DNA of 61,909 nucleotides from Marinitenerispora sediminis (GTDB lineage: Bacteria; Actinomycetota; Actinomycetes; Streptosporangiales; Streptosporangiaceae). Where the stretch lies: assembly GCF_003336425.1 (NCBI RefSeq), contig NZ_QEIO01000052.1:1-61909 (forward strand). Reading direction: 5' to 3'. The position numbers and the translations under genes are program-made. Of this stretch, positions 31,652-39,994 are shown piece by piece (the first letter of the stretch is position 1; every line of letters starts with the position of its first letter). The notes beneath the pieces are model-generated. The model ran no database searches, was not told the DNA's origin, and saw only the letters and a program-made list of their open reading frames with translations.

Positions 31652-32218
31652 ATGCCCGAGAGCAGCGCCGCATCGGCCGCGGATCCCGGTCTGGCCGGGG
31701 TCAACGCGCTGCCGGTCGAGCGGTGCCGCGCCGAGTTCGCGCGGTGCCTGGACGTCGGCGCGTGGGTCGAGGCGCTGGCCCGCGGCCGCCCCTACGCCAG
31801 CCGCGCGGAGCTCCTGGCGGCCGCCGGGGAGTACGCCGCGGCCGTCAGCGGCACGGAGATCGCGGACGCGCTCGCCCGGCACCCGCGGATCGGCGAACGC
31901 GCCGAGGGCGAGCACACCGAGGCGCGCTGGTCCCGCGACGAGCAGTCCGGGCTGGAGGGCGCCGACGACGACCTACGCGCGGCGCTGCGGGACGGCAACG
32001 CCGAGTACGAGCGGCGGTTCGGGCACATCTACCTGGTGTGCGCGAGCGGCCGGTCCGCTGCCGAACTGCTGGCCGACCTCCGCGCCCGGCTGGACAACGA
32101 CCCCGCGACCGAACTGCGGGTGGCGGGCCGCGAGCTGCGCGCGATCGCGCTCGTTCGCCTGGCGAAGCTCCTCGACGCCCAGGAGGCCGCGGCGGGACGG
32201 CCGGAGGCCCGGCCGTGA
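31652..32218 (+). CDS. uraD: OHCU decarboxylase
   Basis: 2-oxo-4-hydroxy-4-carboxy-5-ureidoimidazoline decarboxylase, third step of urate breakdown, yielding (S)-allantoin. 188 residues. VNALPVERCRAEFARCL start, ARHPRIGE (catalytic His77), WSRDEQSGLEGADDDL and YERRFGHIYLVCASGRSAAE are all diagnostic. It is the first gene of uraD-uraH-uricase, with GTGA overlap to the next. Confidence 0.94.
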   Translation: MPESSAASAADPGLAGVNALPVERCRAEFARCLDVGAWVEALARGRPYASRAELLAAAGEYAAAVSGTEIADALARHPRIGERAEGEHTEARWSRDEQSGLEGADDDLRAALRDGNAEYERRFGHIYLVCASGRSAAELLADLRARLDNDPATELRVAGRELRAIALVRLAKLLDAQEAAAGRPEARP

Positions 32219-32565
32219 CCGCCGCCCGCGTGACGACGCATGTCCTGGACACCGCCGCCGGCCGGCCGGCGGCGGGCGTCGCCGTGACGCTGGAGGCCGC
32301 CGCCGACACCGGCCGGACCGCTTGGACGCCGCTGGCCGTGGGCCGGACGGACGACGACGGCCGCATCACCGACCTCGGTCCGCGCCGGCTGGCCGCCGGC
32401 GTGTACCGGCTGGTCTTCGACACCGAGGGCTATTTCCGGCGGGAGGGGCGGCGCTCCTTCTACCCGGAGGTCGCCGTGGTGTTCGAGATCGCCGACGAGG
32501 AGGCGCACTACCACGTCCCCCTTCTACTCAGTCCGTTCGGCTACTCCACCTACCGGGGCAGCTGA
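32215..32565 (+). CDS. uraH: 5-hydroxyisourate hydrolase
   Basis: Transthyretin-like protein of 116 residues that hydrolyses 5-hydroxyisourate, second step of urate breakdown. TTHVLDTAAGRPAAGVAV at the N-terminus and the C-terminal YSTYRGS are the signature of the family; active-site His and Arg residues (HVLD, DGRI, YRGS) are present. GTG 32215 overlaps uraD by 4 bp. Confidence 0.94.
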   Translation: MTAARVTTHVLDTAAGRPAAGVAVTLEAAADTGRTAWTPLAVGRTDDDGRITDLGPRRLAAGVYRLVFDTEGYFRREGRRSFYPEVAVVFEIADEEAHYHVPLLLSPFGYSTYRGS

Positions 32566-32601
32566 CGCCGTCCGTCCCCTGCGTGAAGGAGCTGATCAGA
32601 C

Positions 32602-33495
32602 GTGGCGATCCGGCTCGGAGAGAACCAGTACGGCAAGGCCGAGGTCCGGCTGGTGCACGTCTCGCGCGACAGCGCCCGGCACATTCTCAGGGACCTCAAC
32701 GTCACCACGCAGCTGCGCGGCGACTTCGACGCGGTGCACACCGAGGGCGACAACGCCAACTGCCTGGCCACCGACACCCAGAAGAACACCGTCTACCTGC
32801 TGGCCCGCGAGCACCGGATCGGCGCGATCGAGGACTTCGCGCTGCTGCTCGCCCGGCACTTCGTCGACGGCTTCGACTACGTGCGCGGTAGCCGCCAGGA
32901 GGTCGAGGAGTACGGCTGGAGCCGGATCACCACCGCCGACGGCCCGCACGACCACGCCTTCGTGCGCGACGGCGCCGAGGTGCGCACCACCGTCGTCACC
33001 AGGGACGGCGATCGCGAGTGGGTGGTCTCCGGAGTGCGCGACCTGGTGCTGCTGAAGTCCACCGGATCGGAGTTCCGGGGCTTCCCCAAGACCGCGTACA
33101 CCACGCTGGCCGACACCGCCGACCGCATCCTCGCCACGTCGGTGACCGCCCGCTGGCGCTACGCGGGCACCGACGCGGACTGGGACGCCAGCTACGCGGC
33201 CATCCGCGCGACCATCCTGGGGACCTTCGCGACCACGCACAGCCGCGCGCTGCAGCAGACGCTGTACGCCATCGGCCGCACCGTGCTGGAGGCCCGCCCG
33301 GAGGTCGCCGAGATCCGGCTGTCGGCGCCCAACAAGCACCACTTCGCGGTGGACCTGACGCCATTCGGGGTGGACAACCCCAACGAGGTGTTCTACGCGG
33401 CCGACCGGCCCTACGGGCTGATCGAGGCCGCGGTCTACCGCGACGACGCCCCGGAGGCGGGGCGGGCGTGGGAGTCGGTGCCGGGGTTCGTGTAG
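32602..33495 (+). CDS. pucL: Uricase (urate oxidase)
   Basis: Cofactor-free oxidation of urate to 5-hydroxyisourate. 297 residues with two T-fold domains: GENQYGKAEVRLVHV, the TDTQKNTVYLLA loop with the catalytic Thr/Lys region, VLLKSTGSEFRGFP, and in the second domain LSAPNKHHFAVDLTPFG and NPNEVFYAADRPYGLIE. GTG 32602, 36 bp after uraH. Followed by a strong hairpin, so the transcript uraD-uraH-pucL ends here. Confidence 0.95.
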   Translation: MAIRLGENQYGKAEVRLVHVSRDSARHILRDLNVTTQLRGDFDAVHTEGDNANCLATDTQKNTVYLLAREHRIGAIEDFALLLARHFVDGFDYVRGSRQEVEEYGWSRITTADGPHDHAFVRDGAEVRTTVVTRDGDREWVVSGVRDLVLLKSTGSEFRGFPKTAYTTLADTADRILATSVTARWRYAGTDADWDASYAAIRATILGTFATTHSRALQQTLYAIGRTVLEARPEVAEIRLSAPNKHHFAVDLTPFGVDNPNEVFYAADRPYGLIEAAVYRDDAPEAGRAWESVPGFV

Positions 33496-33548
33496 GCGGG
33501 GTCGACAGAGCGCTCAGTGGCCCCCACCTCGGGATACGGTCTGGGAGG

Positions 33549-33581
33549 CCGTGTTCGGGGACGCGGCGCACCCGAACACGG
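33549..33581. terminator. Hairpin after uricase gene
   Basis: Perfect 11-bp arms CCGTGTTCGGG (33549-33559) and CCCGAACACGG (33571-33581) with an 11-nt loop, between convergent genes. No T-run. Confidence 0.75.
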
Positions 33582-33593
33582 ACCACGAACGGG

Positions 33594-33866
33594 CTAGCCG
33601 AAGAGGCCCCGCCTCTTGGGCTTCTGGGGCACGCTCCTGCTGGAGACTTCGCTGCTCCTGCCCTGAGAGCCCTTGAGCCTACCGATCTGCTTGCGGTCCC
33701 GGCTGGTCTGCGCGCCGGGAATCTCTTCACCGAACGCGTCCTTCTGCCCGTGCTGGAGGGCGTCCAGCGTCACATCGACCCCTCTGGCTCTACGCTTTTC
33801 GTCCTTGGTCAGTCTGCGCCCGAGTTGCGCTTCCAACCTGCGCTCGTTATCCCTCATCTGACTCAT
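33594..33866 (-). CDS. Small hypothetical protein, lower GC
   Basis: 90 residues, starting MSQMRDNERRLEAQLGRRLT and ending RSVPQKPKRRGLFG; highly charged (Arg, Lys, Glu, Asp), probably helical at the start and disordered at the end. AGGAG lies 5 bases before ATG 33866. Its GC content is visibly below that of its neighbours, so it may be acquired. I do not recognise the family. It sits between the uricase terminator and allB and is unlikely to act in purine breakdown. Confidence 0.6.
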   Translation of the reverse strand: MSQMRDNERRLEAQLGRRLTKDEKRRARGVDVTLDALQHGQKDAFGEEIPGAQTSRDRKQIGRLKGSQGRSSEVSSRSVPQKPKRRGLFG

Positions 33867-34311
33867 CGCTTCTCCTGGAACGTCGACGAAGATCTGCCAG
33901 ACCAAGCACCTACGAAAACCGCGTTCTCATTCGCGGGACAGCGCCTGTTCGTCGCCCGTCAAAAATGCCCGCACAGCGCCCCTCATCTGCGCGCCGTACG
34001 ACAGGGGGAACGAAAGCGCTGTCCTTGACCTCCTGTTCGAGCGTATTCCACGCCGTTTCGCTCCGAGCCCCGTCTCCGCTTGGGCGGCGATGGAGCTGAG
34101 GTGCTACAGGGACAGACGGCACTCGGCTTCTCCCGGTTTCATCCCCGGTCGCAGATTTTTCGGCCCAGAATCACAGCACCATGGGGGAACCGGGAGTGGG
34201 CCGCCCGCGTCAGAAAGCGCCGTGATTCCAGGGCGGCATTCGGATGTCCTGGACCGAAACGGAACGCAGCGCGTCAATACGCGGAGTCCGTAGGTTCGCG
34301 ATCCGGTCGTC
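33867..34311. other. Low-GC intergenic stretch, possible gene remnant
   Basis: About 445 bases with lower GC than the surroundings. On the minus strand at 33940-34040 a frame reads LSYGAQMRGAVRAFLTGDEQ and ends LSRE before a stop, which looks like the tail of a real protein, with an AGGAGG upstream but no start codon near it. Probably a decayed small gene linked to the one at 33594. Confidence 0.35.
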
Positions 34312-35673
34312 CTATGGCCGGGACAGCAGCCGTCCCCGCGGCTCGGCCGGGTCCACCCGCTCCCCGCGCAGCCATGTCTGGCGCACCGCGCCGCGCAGTT
34401 CGCGGCCGTCGTACGGGCTGACCGGGTTGCGGTGCCGCAGCCGCCGGACGTCTACCCGGAACGTCTCCTCGGGCGCGACCACGGCGAAGTCGGCGTCGTA
34501 CCCGACGGCCAGGCGGCCCTTGCGCGGGACGCCCGCGATCTCGGCCGGGCGCTGCGCCATCCAGCGCACCACGTCGGCGAGGCCGAAGCCGCGCTCGGAC
34601 GCCTCCGTCCAGATCGCCGCGAACCCGAGCTGGAGTGAGGACACCCCGCCCCAGGCCGCGGCGAAGTCGCCGGTGTCGAAGCGCTTCAGGTCGGCGGTGC
34701 TCGGCGAGTGGTCGCTGACCACGCAGTCGATGGTCCCCTCGCGCAGCGCCTGCCACAGCGCGTCGCGGTTGGCGGCCGAGCGGATCGGCGGGCAGCACTT
34801 GAACTGGGTGCCGCCGCTGGGCACCTGCTCGGCGGTGATGGTGAGGTAGTGCGGGCAGGTCTCGACGGTGAGCGGGACGCCGTCGGCGCGTGCCTCGGCG
34901 ACGAGCGGCAGAGCCGTGGCGCTGGACAGGTGCAGGAGGTGCACGCGGGTTCCGGTGCGCCGCGCGGTGGCGATGACGCGGGCGATCGCCGCGTGCTCGG
35001 CGGCGTCCGGGCGGGAGGCGAGGAAATCGGCGTAGCGGCGCCCGCTCGGCTGCGGCGCGGCGGCCAGCACGTCCGGATCCTCGGCGTGCACGATGAGCAG
35101 GCCGCCGAACGCGCCGACGGCAGCGGCGGCGGAGTCGAACTCCGCGGAGCCGAGGTGGCCGAACTCCGGCACACCCGACGGCGACAGGAACGCCTTGAAG
35201 CCGAACACCCCTGCCTCATGCAGCGCCGCCAGCTCCCCGGTCGTGCCCGGGGCGCTGTTCTCCGGCACCGCGCCGCCCCAGAACCCGACGTCCACGGCGA
35301 CCCGCCCGCGTGCCGCGTCCCGCTTGGCGGCCAGCCCGGGCACCGTTGTGGTGGGCGGCACGCTGTTCAGCGGCATGTCGACGATGGTGGTCACCCCGCC
35401 GGCCGCCGCGGCGGCGGTCGCGGTGGCGAAGCCCTCCCACTCCGTGCGGCCCGGCTCGTTGACGTGCACGTGGCTGTCCACCAGGCCGGGCAGCAGTACC
35501 TCGTCGGCGGCGATCCGCTCCTCACGTGCGGCGCCAAGGTCGGCGTCGATACCGGCGACCGCCGCGATGACGCCGCCGCGTACCCCGATCGCGACGGCAC
35601 GCTCCGCTCCGGGGGTGAGGGCCCGCGGGGCGCGGATCACCAGGTCGTACTCGGTCGGGTCCGCCGTCGCCAT
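34312..35673 (-). CDS. allB: Allantoinase
   Basis: Cyclic amidohydrolase opening allantoin to allantoate. 453 residues. [21 protein letters not shown] supplies the first His ligands (H68, H70), [11 protein letters not shown] the carbamylated Lys (about 160), [20 protein letters not shown] and CVVSDHSPS the remaining ligands. The text [10 protein letters not shown] is specific to allantoinase rather than dihydropyrimidinase. Start ATG 35673 has GGAGG 8 bases upstream; an ATG 15 bases earlier is in frame. Encoded alone between uricase and DUF6986 genes. Confidence 0.94.
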   Translation of the reverse strand: MATADPTEYDLVIRAPRALTPGAERAVAIGVRGGVIAAVAGIDADLGAAREERIAADEVLLPGLVDSHVHVNEPGRTEWEGFATATAAAAAGGVTTIVDMPLNSVPPTTTVPGLAAKRDAARGRVAVDVGFWGGAVPENSAPGTTGELAALHEAGVFGFKAFLSPSGVPEFGHLGSAEFDSAAAAVGAFGGLLIVHAEDPDVLAAAPQPSGRRYADFLASRPDAAEHAAIARVIATARRTGTRVHLLHLSSATALPLVAEARADGVPLTVETCPHYLTITAEQVPSGGTQFKCCPPIRSAANRDALWQALREGTIDCVVSDHSPSTADLKRFDTGDFAAAWGGVSSLQLGFAAIWTEASERGFGLADVVRWMAQRPAEIAGVPRKGRLAVGYDADFAVVAPEETFRVDVRRLRHRNPVSPYDGRELRGAVRQTWLRGERVDPAEPRGRLLSRP

Positions 35674-35958
35674 GTCCGCGACCTCCATCGCCTGTTCGTA
35701 CCGGACGCACGTGGCGCACGAGAGTATGCCGCTCCGGTCGGGTCGGCCGGAATGACAGCTGACCAGGTTCGCCGCACGCCCGCGCGCAGCGGCAGCGCTC
35801 GTACCGGTGTGAAGCGAGCGGGCGTCCTGCGGGGTGCGCAGGACGGCCACCCGCGGCGGTGCCCCCGCAGAGCGCTGCCGGTCTGGATGGAAAGGCCCTC
35901 CGTCCTCCGGGCCTCCTGGCCTCCTGGCCGGAGGAGAGGGGAGCCCGTCCCCCGGCCG
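35674..35958. other. Intergenic region upstream of allB
   Basis: 285 bases between the end of the DUF6986 gene and allB. Contains the allB promoter region; I could not pick a clear box and saw no copy of the IclR-type site. Confidence 0.4.
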
Positions 35959-37257
35959 TCATCCCACCCGGCGGCGGGCGAACCCGTCCAGCACCGCGCG
36001 GGGGACCCCGGCCGCCTCGGTCACCTCCGCGTCCGTGAGCGCCCCGCAGTCCAGGCCGCGCACCAGGGCGTCCGCCAGCGCCTGCGCGGTCGCCGGCTCG
36101 TCGAGCACGCCGCCGCCGACCTCGCCGAGGTAGTCGCGCAGCCGTGCCGCGGCGGGGCCGAACGCCTCGCGGTAGAACGCGTAGGTGGCGAGGTAGCGGG
36201 TGGGCAGCTGGTGCGGGTGCAGGTCCCACCCCTGGTAGTAGGCGCGCTGGAGCGAGCGGCGCACCAGGCCGGCGTGCAGCCGCCACGCGGCGTGGACCTC
36301 GGCCGTGCCCCCAACGGGGAGCACATTGGTGGAACCGTCCGACAGCCGCACCCCGGTGCCGGCGGCGGCGAGCTGCATGACGGCCTTGGCGTGGTCGGCC
36401 ACCGGGTGGGCCATGCTCTGGAAGGCGGCGGCCACCCCGCAGGCGGCGCTGTAGTCGTAGGTTCCGTAGTGCAGCCCGGTGACCCGCCCGGCACCGGCGT
36501 GCACCATGCGGGCGACCGCGGCGGTGCCGTCGGCCGCGAGGATCGACTGCGGAGTCTCGATCTGCAGCTCGAACCGCAGCGCGCCGTCCGCGAGGCCGAG
36601 GTCGCGCTCCAGGCGCTCGGTCACCCAGGCCATCGCCGCGACCTGGTCCACCGACGTGATCTTGGGAAGGGTGAGGACGAACCCGTCCGGGAGCCCGTCG
36701 GCGCCCTCCAGCAGGGCGTCGAGGAACAGCGCGAGGCTGCGGGTGCCGCGCCGCCGGCCGCCCGGGTCCAAGCCCTTCACGCGGATGCCGCTGCCGGGCG
36801 GGGCCGTTCCGGCGGCGGCCTCGTCGCGCAGCACCGCGGCGGCGGCGCGGGCGTCGCGGTCCTCCTCGTCGTCCGGACGCTCCCCGTAGCCGTCCTCAAG
36901 GTCGATCCGCAGGTCCTCGATCGGCTCGCGCCCCAGCTTGGCGCGCACCGCCGGCAGGCAGGCGGCGACGAGCGGCTCGGACAGGCCGGTGGCGACGGCC
37001 AGGGCCGCGGGGTCGGGGGCGTGCCGGTCGAGCACGCGCAGCGCGCGCCCGCCCCAGTCGCGGGCCAGTCCCGGACGCACCTGGTCGGCCGGCACGTAGA
37101 CGGTGTGCACCGGTTGGCGGCCGCCGTGGTGGCCGGGGTAGTCGCGGCGGAGCCGGGCGTCGGCGGCGGCCAGCCGGGCGTCCAGTTCGTCGTTCATCCC
37201 GGCGAGGTCGATCCGTGCCGGCCCGGCCGGGTCCGGCCGCGTGCCCCGTCCGCCCAC
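35959..37257 (-). CDS. CitE/HpcH-like protein of DUF6986 type, function unassigned
   Basis: 432 residues. PVHTVYVPADQV start, then RIDLEDGYG (about 118-125, Asp/Glu pair), GIRVKGLD (Arg159), VLTLPKITSVDQV and RFELQIETPQSILAADGT (Glu234), the order of catalytic residues in CitE/HpcH aldolase-lyases; GLHYGTYDYSAACGVAAAFQS and GVRLSDGSTNVLPVG are specific to this group. I recall such genes beside allantoin genes in other actinomycetes. No reaction is established to my knowledge. Start could be GTG 37257 (GAGAGGGG upstream) or ATG 37197. It is divergent to the IclR regulator and shares the putative operator. Candidate for acting on ureidoglycolate or glyoxylate. Confidence 0.75.
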   Translation of the reverse strand: MGGRGTRPDPAGPARIDLAGMNDELDARLAAADARLRRDYPGHHGGRQPVHTVYVPADQVRPGLARDWGGRALRVLDRHAPDPAALAVATGLSEPLVAACLPAVRAKLGREPIEDLRIDLEDGYGERPDDEEDRDARAAAAVLRDEAAAGTAPPGSGIRVKGLDPGGRRRGTRSLALFLDALLEGADGLPDGFVLTLPKITSVDQVAAMAWVTERLERDLGLADGALRFELQIETPQSILAADGTAAVARMVHAGAGRVTGLHYGTYDYSAACGVAAAFQSMAHPVADHAKAVMQLAAAGTGVRLSDGSTNVLPVGGTAEVHAAWRLHAGLVRRSLQRAYYQGWDLHPHQLPTRYLATYAFYREAFGPAAARLRDYLGEVGGGVLDEPATAQALADALVRGLDCGALTDAEVTEAAGVPRAVLDGFARRRVG

Positions 37258-37346
37258 CGCTCGCCCCTCTCGCCGTCGCGCCGCCCGGCTCGGGCGGGCC
37301 GTAAGCCGGGCCTACCCACCGCGGAGCTTGCTTACCGGACGATAAC

Positions 37347-37361
37347 TTCTACAATCCGGAA
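37347..37361. promoter_or_regulatory. Putative IclR-family operator between DUF6986 and IclR genes
   Basis: TTCTACAATCCGGAA lies in the divergent gap in an AT-rich island. It shares TTCYACAAT and the GAA end with the reverse complement of the site before hyi (29745-29760). Confidence 0.6.
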
Positions 37362-37572
37362 GAACAACCGTGCGGGGCGGTGTCCGCCGCCCGGGTCATC
37401 CCGCCCGGCCGACACGCCAGGCACACCGGATCGCGGCAGCGGCGGACCAGCCGTACCGCCCGGGCACGGTGATGGCTACCCGGCCTCGGCGTATCGCAGA
37501 ATGAGAACCCTGGACCCGACCGGCCGACCGGAGCGATCGCCCGGTACCGGCCGTCTGATGGGAGCTGGACCA

Positions 37573-38391
37573 TTGGCAACCTCACAGCCGGCGACCGGCG
37601 CCGCCGACGCGGAGCTGCTCTCCGCCGACGCCGTTCCCCGCGGCCGTTCCGGCGGCGTGCAGTCGCTGGACCGGGCGTTCTCGCTCCTGGAGATCATGGC
37701 CGACGCGGGCGGGGAGATCTCGCTGAGCCAGCTCGCGGAGTCCTCCGGCCTCCCGCTCCCGACCATCCACCGCATCATCCGCACCCTCGTGGGCAGCGGG
37801 TACGTCCGGCAGCTGCCGTCCCGCCGCTACGCGCTCGGCCCGCGACTGATCGGACTCGGCGAGAGCGCGTCGCGCATGCTCGGCACCTGGGCCCGGCCGC
37901 ACCTCGCCCAGCTCGTGGACGAGCTCGGCGAGACGGCCAACCTCGCGATGCTGGACGGGGACAAGGTCGTGTACGTGGCGCAGGTCCCCTCCCCGCACGC
38001 GATGCGCATGTTCACGGAGGTCGGCCGGCGGGTGCTGCCGCACTCCGCGGGCGTCGGCAAGGCGCTGCTCGCCCACCTTCCGGAGCGCGACGCGCTCGCC
38101 ACCGTGCGGCGTACCGGGATGCCGGCCGCCACGGAGCGCACCATCACGACCCCCGAGGCGTTCGCGGCGGAGCTGGCCCGCATCCGCGAGCGCGGCTACG
38201 CCATCGACGACGGGGAGCAGGAGATCGGGGTGCGCTGCCTGGCGGTCCCGGTGCGCGGCGGCCCGGCGATGATGGCGGTCTCCATCTCCGGACCGGAGTC
38301 CCGCATGACCTGGTCCTTCGTCGAACGCGCCGCCCCCATCGTGCGGCGGGCGGCCGCCGCCCTGGCGTGCGACCTCAACAACCAGAGCTGA
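37573..38391 (+). CDS. IclR-family regulator, probable allantoin-pathway repressor
   Basis: 272 residues. N-terminal winged helix (SLDRAFSLLEIMADAGGEISLSQLAESSGLPLPTIHRIIRTL) and C-terminal effector domain (VYVAQVPSPHAMRMF, HSAGVGKALLAHLP, GYAIDDGEQEIGVRCLAVPV). That last text is typical of AllR-like IclR proteins, which respond to glyoxylate or allantoin-pathway metabolites. TTG 37573 has GGGAG 8 bases upstream; ATG 37558 is the alternative. Divergent from the DUF6986 gene. The two related palindromes make it the likely regulator of its own promoter and of the hyi operon. Confidence 0.9.
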   Translation: MATSQPATGAADAELLSADAVPRGRSGGVQSLDRAFSLLEIMADAGGEISLSQLAESSGLPLPTIHRIIRTLVGSGYVRQLPSRRYALGPRLIGLGESASRMLGTWARPHLAQLVDELGETANLAMLDGDKVVYVAQVPSPHAMRMFTEVGRRVLPHSAGVGKALLAHLPERDALATVRRTGMPAATERTITTPEAFAAELARIRERGYAIDDGEQEIGVRCLAVPVRGGPAMMAVSISGPESRMTWSFVERAAPIVRRAAAALACDLNNQS

Positions 38392-38612
38392 GGGGGGCAC
38401 GCGGACACCCAGGACGCCACTCGTTGACGCCACCGGCCGTGCCGAGCAGCGGCACCCGCCGGCCGCGGACCTCCGGGAACACGACCCGGCCTGCTGGCCC
38501 ACCCGCCCCTCGGTCCGCGCCCGCGCAGCACCTGTCCGCCGGCGTCCCACCACGCCGGTCGCGCCAGACGCACGCGGACCGCCCCGTGCGCCGGGTTCAG
38601 CGCCGGCGCGAC

Positions 38613-39224
38613 CTACTGACCGGTCGGCCCGTAGGTCACGGTGGTTGACGATGTGTGACTTCCACCCTCGAATGCCGCCAACGAGGTGATGAAGCGCTCG
38701 GCCGCGGCGTCGACCTCGGCGGTCGGGGTCAGCAGCCTCTGCAGCAAGAGTCCTCGCAGACATGCGGTGGCGATGATGCTCTGCCGCCTGGCGTCGGTCG
38801 CCGTAGCGCCGTCGCGAAGAGCTGCCGCTTCGAGCAGGTGCGCCAGGTCATCGATGTCGACGACGAGCTCCTGGAACGCGTCGCGTTCATAGACCGCGAG
38901 CCCGACCAGGTGGAAGAAGGCATGGGTGCGGTCTTCGTGCGCAGGGTCCGAGTAGAAGTCCCAGATGGCTCTGCACAGGGCCGCGAACCCGAGTTCGTTG
39001 CCGGTCGCGGCGATGACGAGGTTATCGCGGCGGCGCGCCTCTGACAGCACAGCACGCAGCAGACCCGGCCGCGACCCGAAGTGATACGTCAGCAACGTGT
39101 GGTGCACACCGAGCCGCTCTGCTACCTGGCGCATCGACAGGTTCGGGCTGGGGCCGTTCTCGCCGAACTCATCGAACAGCGCCTCCAGGAGACGCTTCTT
39201 CCCTTCCCCCACCGGCGATCGCAC
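38613..39224 (-). CDS. TetR-family transcriptional regulator
   Basis: 203 residues. Helix-turn-helix RLLEALFDEFGENGPSPNLSMRQVAERLGVHHTLLTYHFGSRPGLLRAVL, then a variable ligand domain. ATG 39224. Divergent from the amidohydrolase/esterase genes, with two identical 15-bp sites in the gap. GC content is lower than in the flanking regions, as for its partners, which suggests transfer of the module. Confidence 0.9.
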   Translation of the reverse strand: MRSPVGEGKKRLLEALFDEFGENGPSPNLSMRQVAERLGVHHTLLTYHFGSRPGLLRAVLSEARRRDNLVIAATGNELGFAALCRAIWDFYSDPAHEDRTHAFFHLVGLAVYERDAFQELVVDIDDLAHLLEAAALRDGATATDARRQSIIATACLRGLLLQRLLTPTAEVDAAAERFITSLAAFEGGSHTSSTTVTYGPTGQ

Positions 39225-39242
39225 GTTGCCTCCGTTGACAGT

Positions 39243-39291
39243 TTCACCACTGTTGAGTACGTTACCGCATATTCAATTCACCACTGTTGAG
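39243..39291. promoter_or_regulatory. Duplicated TetR operator
   Basis: TTCACCACTGTTGAG occurs exactly at 39243-39257 and 39277-39291, 34 bp apart. Each has partly symmetric surroundings (TCAA...TTGA around the second). They occupy the gap between the divergent TetR and amidohydrolase genes. Confidence 0.75.
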
Positions 39292-39324
39292 GATGGTGGG
39301 GGGCGGTCTGCGAGAGGAGGTCCG

Positions 39325-39994
39325 GTGACCGGTACATGGTTGGTCGGCGGTGTCGTCGCGGACGGATCGGGCGCTGACCCGACCGCAATCGATGTGTGCG
39401 TGCAGGACGGCGTGATCACCGCGATCGGGCGCGCGCCGTCGGGCGCGGCGGTCGTCGACCTCAGTGGCATGGCTGTGACCCCGGGACTGATCGACGCACA
39501 CGTCCACCTGGGTCTCGCGAGCCCGGTCAGAGCGCAGTTCGGGTTCCAGCTCTCGGCCCCCGAGCTCGCTGCCGACATCTTCGCCGCCGCGGGCCACGCC
39601 CTTGACGCGGGCTTCACCACGGTGTGCGACACCGGTGGCATCGACGGCGGAGTCGTCGGGGTCATCGCGAACGGCAAGGTGCGAGGTCCACGGGTGCTCT
39701 CGTGCGGTCCTGTGCAGTGCCAGACCGGGGGGCACGGCTACTACGGGGCCGCATGGGAGCCCACCGGGCTGTGGGACGCTCACCACATTCCCGGGCTCTG
39801 TGCCTTGTCGCTGATGTCGGGTAATGCCGATGAGCTTCGGGGCAATGTGCGCGAGTCGTTCCGTCGTGGCGCGAGTTTCCTGAAGCTGTGCGTCACGGGC
39901 GGTGTCGTCGGGGGGCGCGACCGTCTCGACGACACACAGTTCACGCACCCTCGTCGTCAAGGGCGGGCGCATCATGAAGGGAAGAACCCGATGA
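39325..39994 (+). pseudogene. Amidohydrolase gene with internal deletion and frameshift
   Basis: Metal-dependent amidohydrolase. GTG 39325 with GGAGG; LVGGVVADGSGADPTAIDV, VTPGLIDAHVHLGLAS (His59, His61) and FLKLCVTGGVVGG (Lys ligand) are normal, but the homology stops near DDTQFT at 39945. Two bases on, in the next frame, comes TLVVKGGRIMKGRTR with a stop at 39992-39994, which is exactly how such amidohydrolases end. So roughly 150-200 codons carrying the remaining His and Asp ligands are deleted, and the junction (about 39945) shifts the frame. The shifted frame now reads straight into the esterase gene. The product cannot be active. The original ATGA overlap with the esterase is preserved. 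Confidence 0.85.

Noticed and set aside
34708-37572. Very long open frame on the plus strand upstream of the IclR gene
   Set aside because: It lies antisense to allB and the DUF6986 gene and has Arg/Gly/Ala-rich by-product composition; the IclR protein starts near 37573.
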